Positions 27,001 through 32,606 of a stretch of 64,000 bases of DNA are shown here, piece by piece. The stretch is from assembly GCA_020632795.1 (NCBI GenBank), contig JACKEV010000007.1, positions 868,001 through 932,000 on the forward strand, given 5' to 3'. The DNA is from Alphaproteobacteria bacterium. Its GTDB lineage: Bacteria > Myxococcota_A > UBA796 > CAJQPC01. A model generated the notes under the pieces. It saw nothing but the letters and a program-made list of their open reading frames with translations. It did no database searches and was not told where the DNA came from. Position 1 is the first letter of the stretch; the number at the start of each line of letters is the position of its first letter. Made by a program: the position numbers and the translations under genes.

Positions 27001-27201
27001 ATCTATCTGGCCGACAACTATGACAGGTTGTATACGGCATCTCAGGACGAGCTGAAGGAGACGTTGGTTGGTATATGGGAAAGCGCCGGTCTGTCACCTG
27101 GAGATATAGCGGGCGAGCTGGACTATGAGGAATTGCCAATAATGCCATACAGGGTCGCACACAACTGGTCGATTCAAAAGAGCGCCGGAAAGATCAAATA
27201 G
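21091..27201 (+). CDS. giant DUF4157-type polymorphic toxin-like protein with exchanged C-terminal tip
   Basis: 2036 residues from ATG 21091 (AAGGGAG at 21076-21082). Residues ~80-165 form a DUF4157-like zincin-type domain with 'AHEVAHALQ' (H138-E139-H142), the leader found on eCIS-linked effectors. Then come acidic, Ala/Glu-rich repeats (~215-560; 'EVEAPEVEAPEV' near 580), a coiled coil (~600-750), amphipathic repeats ('WLAQARDKIVSAIGAL'), long hydrophobic helices (~1260-1330) and a Gly/Ala-rich pretoxin segment (~1600-1710). 'KADDVA' repeats (~1725-1770) form a junction. From ~1800 the GC content falls sharply and a new C-terminal domain begins, with 'KHEYNEAIYL' (H1965, E1966, E1969). This fits a polymorphic toxin tip whose activity is unknown. 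The probable immunity gene follows 12 bases later. No injection-system structural genes are in the window. Confidence 0.8.
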   Translation: MRARTSVVVKRPLSTTRPSPQVHARPTPTEARDPSDVDVEDADQDELAEESELEEEGRRPDVLAALGLVPPPEDPPQEIPLPHRGRLERGFGVPLGALRVLTGPTIRLALDGLGARAASVGDTILLRDRGASLPTVAHEVAHALQPTTSDTNAGVEAADTPAEQEAHRASAALVAGAHVPRPVSPRAPGSLALLRLGDLEGFIGSQLQFPDPEALRDAARGAIEAATVGGKEEESEEEEEEEPEEEKKTLKEQLQAALAAQKSLIVGDPTQKMEEAVEEPAPEPEKAPEERRTFKQQLRDALAPTLGPRALPETTEETPTEEAAPPEGEVDEARVEQAEAEAVEDVEAPTAEEVAEEAAAPAEDTQTLPAAAADAEPERQPRTLAEGLRAMVAMPPSVAVEALAPAAARLGDLAQSEHEALVEATPDLPVVMEGRAEPVEVDTDALVAAAEPVDLPQSDTEQTPEVAAAEAPAPFVIDPGVTAELAASDADAPPGETATLAAEAAAALPTDDPGLVTSPGPAPSAALAASEGQGQLTTNAGLFTLSAEEGFTTAEASIQYGPGEEVIQPQALEEQLEVPEVEAPEVEAPEVDVADLGDHCVEGEQIEALDAEAQPVFEEHAAPQLSAIEGADVERQEGWAAAEQTALDDAAVAQEDAEVAQTAVVEAQRERIATARADTLERQQEAVAETEQGLQTQKEAENKTVQGEVTAAQTLIDNKYSQTKQEAERQADQARTDAEAKQKEAEEPGWLAQARDKIVSAIGALRTAIGDIFDRARQALHDLIDKARTFAQGQIDRVASAAKDAVGRFGTFAKGAVDTLLGSTLPGLAEDLGNLIDDGVALASDGIDAVAEGYKGAVAFVADGLHTATDVVTTAYETLVDTQLAVWEATIAGDWETLLDMGLDAVSLLGEPLMDLLRTISPELADFIDQGPVQLLMAEVAQRLDAWLCDLVGDMELAETVTAFVDSTSGALKGLYEGFFAENADACEDFTAFTTKLTDFTAVLFDNPVVNTLKALMEGANDILATVLGLLLEVNLALLQPVWDALGFLADGVGLMFGAVKDASAQLWTWVSGLLGLDSCEEDTGEGSGLWGMLSDAASTVWTVIKEDIGPAFIDGISTAAKLWWDFSIFKLLFDLVDAAGSAITALKEWFNSSETIQSAPEKLGEVVLPVLESALLFMGDTFASVVDSLAGMASGLADAVVGALAAFTGGDLAHCAQHFLDDVQLLTQSLADWVVDLLVPTKDNVRDVIIEGARSTIRTIIQVISMLGLVMVSGGAALGPMLASVAWKLLPDCYKPAIIDVVVTVLLQWLNAQPDLPLFGPLWSLLKPGVVGFLEAVLNWQPEEKIAVSNRLASILTSDAPQFMGGFVVGFLQGLWESLADPFMMIWMVADGLRSLIEWVGGLSGGAEGDTQAEAPPAEAAPPAAGEVRTLHKRPGSGAPKPNLDAAARAAAAIDPQNPTQSAAAAAAVYADAVEQVPPELSPPNSIQTPEDAAAAVAAGPVDDAALVGRLGEMGGELRPDAEEVAGGFIPAMEEHFSSGEGSGFGSLTEKLGELWGSAQNAIQGAAGELANSLRDALLGRPRPTDEEAVAAEGGEAAAESMGLYDIGKTVGWLAGMIAFEVILAALTAGSGTAAKGAMKVLRKFAELIKDLNEMFDVVFDLLGKVGKGLLKLLEPIGKFLGRAKGKAGDLIAAIRRIGDRLIAYADELLARFGVKRNGTPPGAGKADDVARREADDVAAREAREEVGEQGAKGARKADDVADATEKKRVAAETMVASELLEERGLSVPMNAAALRAIFMPQHAWIKDFTWEKVGRKYPIWMIASKELSNNDGADNRIAKPEPEGSTGIPGVDEYEPPGPDLSNSKYPNRTPDEDYYTPIREITDGSDIREISRATGVPEEDLRIVREHFFFEEHLIWDRETKEWFVSRFEAYNTAEADIWKKLAEGGTLTDEEKVLFDRFVKHEYNEAIYLADNYDRLYTASQDELKETLVGIWESAGLSPGDIAGELDYEELPIMPYRVAHNWSIQKSAGKIK

Positions 27202-27213
27202 GATGAATATATC

Positions 27214-27738
27214 ATGAATCTGGATGTACACGAACTGGTGAAGAAGAGACGCTTCATGGAGGCGTTGTATTTTGGCTCAGCAGACGGAGCGCCTACCCCC
27301 GCAGACAGATTTGCGCTGGGTGTTGCATGTATCATAGTGGTCAAGGCCATCGCCAACAGGGAGCGGGCTCGGGCAGGGGTGGATGTTCGCGTGTCGGCGG
27401 GCTCCGTGGGGCGCAGTACCACCATGGTACGAGAGGGCCTGAAACATATCGTTCAAGCGCTGAGGGATGACCCGACCTTTCGTCCAGCCGAGGGACTCAA
27501 ACCCATCATTGTAGATGCTCTGGATGACTTGAAGTGGTATTTGAGACAAGAATTTCATGGGTTTTCAGCCCTGTATGAAGTCGGCCTGGCAGCGGATCTG
27601 CTGCTCGCCACCGTGTCAAATCAACCAGATACGCTTCCACCGGGATCAACGAATGTAGAGCGGGCTTCTCGTGTCCTGCGCGACATGCTTGGCGACCTGT
27701 GGGACCGAATCTCCACCCAACCGGAGCGAGCGCCTTGA
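27214..27738 (+). CDS. probable immunity protein for the adjacent toxin tip
   Basis: 174 residues from ATG 27214, with AGGA 10 bases upstream; the gap to the toxin gene is 12 bases. It is predicted mostly helical and soluble ('DVHELVKKRRFMEALYFG', 'LGVACIIVVKAIANRERAR', 'PIIVDALDDLKWYLRQEF'), with no signal peptide. No family is recognised. The immunity role is inferred from three things: position directly behind a polymorphic-toxin C-terminus, small size, and the same low-GC composition as the toxin tip, unlike all surrounding genes. A small out-of-frame ATG at 27203 (four codons) overlaps the leader and may be meaningless. Confidence 0.65.
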   Translation: MNLDVHELVKKRRFMEALYFGSADGAPTPADRFALGVACIIVVKAIANRERARAGVDVRVSAGSVGRSTTMVREGLKHIVQALRDDPTFRPAEGLKPIIVDALDDLKWYLRQEFHGFSALYEVGLAADLLLATVSNQPDTLPPGSTNVERASRVLRDMLGDLWDRISTQPERAP

Positions 27739-27762
27739 CCATACCGTGGTGCGGAGCGCTCG

Positions 27763-28143
27763 TTGACGAGAGTCCGCTCGTTGTGTGTTGCCACGTCTGT
27801 TGAACCTGAGCTGCAGCTCGATGACCCTGGAATATATGGGACGGTGACAGCAGACTCCAGACGAATCGAGGCGCTGCGCGCAGACCTTCATCCCGACGCC
27901 CAGGTCCGCGTAGAGGTCTACCCAGGCGGCGCCCTCGACGTGGAGATCCAGCGAGGAGAAGACCTCTACGTCCTCCAGCGCACCCGCGCCGGCGAATGTG
28001 GCATCTCGAAGATCGACGACAACGAGGAGCCCTTCATGGGCCATGACGCGGTCTTCCCTGACCTGGAGCAGGCCCTGAACACCCTGAGCCGATGGCTTGG
28101 CATGCCCCCCTCGCCCCTGGACAACCCCCCGAAACTCCGGTAG
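27763..28143 (+). CDS. small immunity-like hypothetical protein, start uncertain
   Basis: 126 residues from TTG 27763, which has GGAG six bases upstream; a GTG at 27844 (99 residues) is the alternative. The core 'RVEVYPGGALDVEIQRGEDLYVLQRT' followed by 'GISKIDDNEEPFMGHDAVFPDLEQALNTL' has the beta-sheet-then-helix layout and acidic loop common in small polymorphic-toxin immunity proteins. Its body (from ~27860) returns to the high GC of the host genome, unlike the gene before it. This suggests a resident immunity gene left from an earlier toxin tip. No family name can be given and the role is inferred from location. Confidence 0.55.
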   Translation: MTRVRSLCVATSVEPELQLDDPGIYGTVTADSRRIEALRADLHPDAQVRVEVYPGGALDVEIQRGEDLYVLQRTRAGECGISKIDDNEEPFMGHDAVFPDLEQALNTLSRWLGMPPSPLDNPPKLR

Positions 28144-28173
28144 ACCACCCCCTCCCCCCTACCGGATCGCCCC

Positions 28174-29205
28174 ATGCTGTTCGCCCTGCTCGGCGCGGCC
28201 TTCGCCGCTCCCATCCCGATCACCGCCGACTGGCGCTGCGAGATCGTCGGGGAGATGCCCGGCCCCGAGGACTTCGACGTCGTGACCCGCGACGGGCGGC
28301 CCTGGGTGCTGGTCTCGGCCGACCAGCGGCGCGATCCCAGCGACAGCACCGGCGACGGGCTGTGGTGGGTCGACCCGCGCACCGGGGAGAGCGCCCGCGC
28401 GCCCCTGGTCGACCGGGACGGCTGCGCCACCGGCTTCCACGGGATCGCCACGGTCCAGGACGCGGCCGGCGACTGGCAGGTCTACGTGGTCAACCACCTG
28501 GCCGAGGCCGACCGCGACAACGCCGCCTGCACCCTGCCCGCCGACGCGCCCCTGCACAGCGTCGAGCACTACCGGGTGGAGGGCGACAGCCTGCGCTTCG
28601 TCGAGCGGCTGAGCACGCCCCTGTTCCGCAGCCCCAACGACGTCGACGCCCACCCCGACGGGCGCCTGGTGGTCTCCGACAACCCCGACTGGGAGCTGCC
28701 CAAGGGCGCGCTGCCCCTGCTGCTGCAGACCGGGCCCAGCCGGGTGCTGGCCTACGCCCCCGACGCGGGCTGGTCGGTGGCCGCCGAAGGGCTGACCTAC
28801 GCCAACGGCCTGCTGTTCGACCCTCAGGGGCAGCTCCTGGTGTCCACCTTCGGCGGGCACCTGTTCCGCTACGTGCCCGTCGACGACGGCTGGCGGCGCA
28901 CCGGCTACACCCGCGGGCTGGAGGGGGCGCTGGACAACGTGATGCTCGACCCGGACGGCCGGGTGTGGGTGACCGGCCACCCCAAGACCGTCGCCTTCGC
29001 CAAGCACGTCTCCGACCCTGCGGTCCAGGCCCCCTGCGACGTCTACGAGTTGCGCGCCGACGGCCCGGATCAGGTCATCCGGCGTGCGTGGCGGGTCTCC
29101 GGGGAGGACATCAAGGCCTGCTCCACCGCGACGATCGTGTCGGATCGCCTCGTGCTGGCCCAGGTGTTCGAGCCGGGCATCGGGGTCTGTGTCCCCGCGG
29201 AGTGA
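28174..29205 (+). CDS. paraoxonase-like arylesterase/lactonase, secreted
   Basis: 343 residues from ATG 28174 with a short signal peptide (MLFALLGAAFAA). It is a six-bladed propeller of the SMP-30/paraoxonase clan. By alignment to PON1 from memory, the two-calcium site and His dyad are all present: E32-D33 ('GPEDFDVV'), H89 ('FHGIATV'), H108 ('YVVNH'), N155 ('SPNDVDA'), N211 ('YANGLLF') and D254-N255 ('LDNVMLDP'). C22 and C339 sit where PON1 has its terminal disulfide. It should hydrolyse lactones or aryl esters in the periplasm or outside the cell; quorum-signal lactones are a possible substrate. It is convergent with the lectin-like lipoprotein gene, 3 bases away. Confidence 0.85.
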   Translation: MLFALLGAAFAAPIPITADWRCEIVGEMPGPEDFDVVTRDGRPWVLVSADQRRDPSDSTGDGLWWVDPRTGESARAPLVDRDGCATGFHGIATVQDAAGDWQVYVVNHLAEADRDNAACTLPADAPLHSVEHYRVEGDSLRFVERLSTPLFRSPNDVDAHPDGRLVVSDNPDWELPKGALPLLLQTGPSRVLAYAPDAGWSVAAEGLTYANGLLFDPQGQLLVSTFGGHLFRYVPVDDGWRRTGYTRGLEGALDNVMLDPDGRVWVTGHPKTVAFAKHVSDPAVQAPCDVYELRADGPDQVIRRAWRVSGEDIKACSTATIVSDRLVLAQVFEPGIGVCVPAE

Positions 29206-29208
29206 CCG

Positions 29209-30519
29209 TTACTCGCAGGCGAACTCGATCACCTCCAGCGCCTGGATGAGGTGGCGGTTCGTCAGGGAGCCGGTGCCGGCGGTGAAGCCGATGTACGCCG
29301 GGAACTGGAAGTGGCCGCTCAGCTCCTGGTCCATCACGACGGCCGCGTCGACGGTCACGGTGACCCGGGGGGCGTTGACCACCACCTCCATCGTGTGCCA
29401 CCCGTTGCTCTCCATCGGGGGCAGCTCGGTCCAGAACGCGGGGTCGTCCACGTCGCCGTCGAAGGTGAACATGAGGTGGTCGGCGGCGGTGGGGTCCTGG
29501 CCCTCGTTGTAGAAGGTGTCGACCTCGATGGACCAACCGGGCAGGGCGGGGCCGTCGGTGCAGGAGGCGTCGCCGCCGTAGCCCATGCCGCAGCCCGAGC
29601 CGCCCAGGAAGCCGGTCATCCGGGTGGTGTCCAGCGCGGTCAAGGAGAGGCCGTCCGCCCCGGTGCCGTCGCCGATGTAGAAGCTGAACCGGATCTCCAG
29701 GGCGTCCCCCGGGGCGGTCTGGGCGGTCTGGAAGGCCGTGCCCACCACGAACTCGCTCAGCGAGGTGAGCTGCACCCAGCCATTGGCGGCGTCCCAGGAG
29801 GCGTCGCCCTCGAAGTGCCAGGTGCCGATGTCCAGCTCATCGGCGGCATAGCCGGCCTGCTGGCAGAGGGGGATCGTGTCGAATGCGATCTGCCCGCAGC
29901 TGTCGGTGGCGGTGAGCACGAGCTGGTGCTCGCCCGCGCTGCGCTCCCCCGCCCGCCAGCTCAGCTCCACCTGGCCCGCGCCGTCGGCGGGCTCCACCGA
30001 CAGCTCGCCGTCGACGTCGCTGGTCCAGGAGACCGCCAGGGCCGAGGGGACGTCGACGTCGTCGGTGACCTCGCCGATCACGCGCTCCTCAGCCCCGATG
30101 TCGATGATCTCCCCCGGGCTTGGGCTGAGGATGGACACGGTGGGGGGCTGGTCGGCGACCGCGCGCAGCGGGATGGTGAGCTGGGGGTTGGCCGGGTCGT
30201 CGCTGGTGAGGGTGAGGGTGGCCTCGCCCACGCCGGGCTCCAGCTCGAGGTCTGTCTGCTCGTTGGGCTGTAGCGTAAAGGCTTCTTGCGACAACAGGGT
30301 CCAGCCCTCGCCGGAGAGGGTGGGGGGCTCGACCGCCAACGCGGCGGTGCCTTCATTGGAGACGGTCACCCGGACCACGTCCGGCGCGCAGAGCACCAGG
30401 TCCCAGGCCGAGGGGGTGGCGTCGATGACCGGCTCGCCCGCGGGGGGGTTGTCGTCCTTGTTGTTCAGGCCGTACTCGGAGCAGCCGACGAGCAGGAGCA
30501 GGGGCACCAGGGGTCTCAT
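29209..30519 (-). CDS. lipoprotein with Ig-like segments and L-type-lectin-like domain
   Basis: 436 residues from ATG 30519, with GGAGG well placed upstream. The signal MRPLVPLLLLVGC is a lipobox. Residues ~30-110 ('TVSNEGTAALAVEPPTL' ... 'LTSDDPANPQLTIPL') are a choice-of-anchor/ASPM-like beta domain, and ~115-215 are a second Ig-like module ('PPTVSILSPSPGEI'). Residues ~230-436 resemble a legume/L-type lectin sandwich: 'LEIRFSFYIGDGTGADGLSL', 'GWSIEVDTFYNE', 'DHLMFTFDGD' and 'GWHTMEVVV', with the acidic residues that usually hold Ca/Mn. It probably binds surface carbohydrate. It is monocistronic and ends opposite the paraoxonase-like gene. Confidence 0.75.
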   Translation of the reverse strand: MRPLVPLLLLVGCSEYGLNNKDDNPPAGEPVIDATPSAWDLVLCAPDVVRVTVSNEGTAALAVEPPTLSGEGWTLLSQEAFTLQPNEQTDLELEPGVGEATLTLTSDDPANPQLTIPLRAVADQPPTVSILSPSPGEIIDIGAEERVIGEVTDDVDVPSALAVSWTSDVDGELSVEPADGAGQVELSWRAGERSAGEHQLVLTATDSCGQIAFDTIPLCQQAGYAADELDIGTWHFEGDASWDAANGWVQLTSLSEFVVGTAFQTAQTAPGDALEIRFSFYIGDGTGADGLSLTALDTTRMTGFLGGSGCGMGYGGDASCTDGPALPGWSIEVDTFYNEGQDPTAADHLMFTFDGDVDDPAFWTELPPMESNGWHTMEVVVNAPRVTVTVDAAVVMDQELSGHFQFPAYIGFTAGTGSLTNRHLIQALEVIEFACE

Positions 30520-30533
30520 GCGCGCCTCCGGGG

Positions 30534-32606
30534 TCAGAGGATATCACCGCCGGACGGCCCCTGGCCTGCGCAGAGCGCCCGCGAGGCGCCGCGGAGGGCC
30601 GCCACCGAGGCCCGGAGGTGCTCGGCCTGGGGCTGGAGCTGCGCGGCGGCGGCGACCAGGGACTCAAGCTGCGCGCGCTGCGCGTCGATGCGCGTCCGCT
30701 CGGCCTGCAGCAGGGCCTCGATCCGGTCGGAGAAGCGCGCGGTCGCCTGGGCCAGGGCGTCGCCCAGGGCGTCCTCCAGGGCGAGGGTGAGGGCCGGCCC
30801 GCTGCCCCGGAGCTGCCCGGACAGCCGGGTCTCGGCGTCCCGAAGGGCCTCCTGGGCGGCGGCCTGGGTGCGGCGCCGCAGGGTGCCCAGCGGCCCGTAG
30901 CGCGCCGCCGCCGCGCCCCCGGCCCCGAGGGCCAGCAGCACCGGCAGCGCCGCCCCCCCGGTGAGGAAGAAGCCGATCGCCGCGCCCGCCGCGGCCCCCC
31001 GCACCCCCCACTCCACCTGCTCGGATTGCGTCTCCACCAGCAGCCGCTCCGGGTCGATCCCGAGGCTGATCTCCTGGGAGAGCCGCTCCAGCGCCGGGGG
31101 CGCGTCGGCGAGGGACCAGGGGGTGAAGCGCAGCGCCTCCAGCAATGCGTAGCGCTGCCGGAGCCCCTCCAGGGCGTGGGGAAGCAGGCTGCGGGTGGCC
31201 TCGTTGAGCGCGGCGCGGGTGGACCGGCGGAGCTGGGCGAGCCCCGCGTCCAGCTCGGCCTCGACGACCGCGCGCAGGTCCTTGGAGAGCGCCACCAGGG
31301 CGGCCCGATCCTTCGCGGATTCGATGATCGCGCTCACCCCCGCGTCCACCTCCAGCATCACCCCTGGCAGGGCGCGCAGCAGCTCGGCGACGATGGCTCC
31401 GGCGCGTCGCCGGATGCGGGGCCGGGTGGCCTCCAGCCAGTCGTCGCAGAAGCGCCCCGGGGTAGGGATGGCCTGGGCCTCGAGCTGGGCCAGAAGCGCC
31501 GCCCCCCGGCGCTCCGCCTCACGGGCGCCCGCCTGGATGCCCTCGACCCCCAGAGCCAGCGCCGTGGCCGCCCGGCTGGCCAGCACCAGCTCGCGCTCCT
31601 GTCGCAAGACATGAAACATCTGTCGCATGTCTTCGTCGAAGGCTGCGACGCTCTGCGGATCGGCGGCCTCCAGGGCGGGCCGGGCGGCCACCGCGAGCGC
31701 CAGCACGTCGTCGGCGTCGCGCCCCACCTGCCGGGCGAAGCGCCGCACTGCGACCCGCCGGGCCTCCTCGGCCTCCTCCTGGGGATCCCCGCCGACCTCG
31801 GCGGCGTCCTCCATCACCCGATCCAGCTTGGTGAGGATCAACACGACGTGGGGTACCACGGGCCGGAGCGCGTCGAGGAAGGCGAGGGTGGACTGCGACA
31901 GCGGCTGCTGGAGGTCGCAGATGAGCAGGCAGCCGTCGGCGTGCTCGTGGATGGCGCGCCAGGCCCGATCGCGGCTCTCCGTGTCGTCGGTGTTCACGCC
32001 GGGGGTGTCCACCAGGACAAAGCCCTCGGGCAGGCGGGCGGCGGGCAGGGTGAGGTGCAGCGCGTGGACCTCGCGGCCGAGCACGTCCCGGTCGGTGAGC
32101 GCGGCGACCCGCGCGGCGAAGCGGGCCCGGTGGTCCAGGCGCTCCTCGGCCAGCTCGGCCTGGAGGGCCTCCCGGAATGTCGCAGATGTCGCATCATCTT
32201 CATGCGACAGCCGCTCCAGCTCGGCCTCCAGGGGGGCGACCGGGTCGGGGCAGACCTCGGAGAAGCGCTCCACCCGCCCGTCGGCGAAGCGGGCGACGTA
32301 GTCGCGAGCCTCCCCCCGCTGAAGCAGGATCACGGTGCCGGTGCACTCCCGCACCGCCGCGCCCAGCAGCGCCTCGCCCAGGATGGCGTTGAGCAGGGTG
32401 CTCTTGCCGGCCTTCTTCTCCCCGACCACCGCCACCGCCACGGCCTCGCGGCCCAGGCGCTGTCGCACGCTGTCGCATGTGTCGCGCAGCACCTGGGCGG
32501 TCTCCGGGCCCAGCAGGGCTTCGTGGGCCAGGAGACCCTCCACGCCCTCCAGAGCGCGGGCGACCTCCCCACGGAGCTGCTGTGCGTACGGCTCAGTCGA
32601 GGTCAT
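30534..32606 (-). CDS. dynamin-like GTPase (third gene of dynamin operon)
   Basis: 690 residues from ATG 32606; the start lies 14 bases inside the preceding gene. The G domain is intact: G1 'GEKKAGKST' (62-70), G2 Thr in 'RECTGTVI', G3 'DTPGVN' (200-205) and G4 'TKLD' (259-262). Long helical stretches follow, then a paired hydrophobic segment at ~533-573 ('GAAIGFFLTGGAALPVLLAL'), like the membrane-binding paddle of bacterial dynamins, and a final helical bundle. It should bind and hydrolyse GTP and act on membranes, probably as a hetero-oligomer with its operon partner. Gene order and overlaps make it part of one transcript with the two genes upstream. Confidence 0.88.
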   Translation of the reverse strand: MTSTEPYAQQLRGEVARALEGVEGLLAHEALLGPETAQVLRDTCDSVRQRLGREAVAVAVVGEKKAGKSTLLNAILGEALLGAAVRECTGTVILLQRGEARDYVARFADGRVERFSEVCPDPVAPLEAELERLSHEDDATSATFREALQAELAEERLDHRARFAARVAALTDRDVLGREVHALHLTLPAARLPEGFVLVDTPGVNTDDTESRDRAWRAIHEHADGCLLICDLQQPLSQSTLAFLDALRPVVPHVVLILTKLDRVMEDAAEVGGDPQEEAEEARRVAVRRFARQVGRDADDVLALAVAARPALEAADPQSVAAFDEDMRQMFHVLRQERELVLASRAATALALGVEGIQAGAREAERRGAALLAQLEAQAIPTPGRFCDDWLEATRPRIRRRAGAIVAELLRALPGVMLEVDAGVSAIIESAKDRAALVALSKDLRAVVEAELDAGLAQLRRSTRAALNEATRSLLPHALEGLRQRYALLEALRFTPWSLADAPPALERLSQEISLGIDPERLLVETQSEQVEWGVRGAAAGAAIGFFLTGGAALPVLLALGAGGAAAARYGPLGTLRRRTQAAAQEALRDAETRLSGQLRGSGPALTLALEDALGDALAQATARFSDRIEALLQAERTRIDAQRAQLESLVAAAAQLQPQAEHLRASVAALRGASRALCAGQGPSGGDIL

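Noticed and set aside
27203..27217. Four-codon open frame overlapping the immunity gene start
   Set aside because: Too short to support as a peptide; its bases also serve as the leader of the real gene.
21091..28143. A complete contractile injection system locus
   Set aside because: Only the effector-like protein and immunity candidates are present; no sheath, tube, spike or baseplate proteins were seen in the window.
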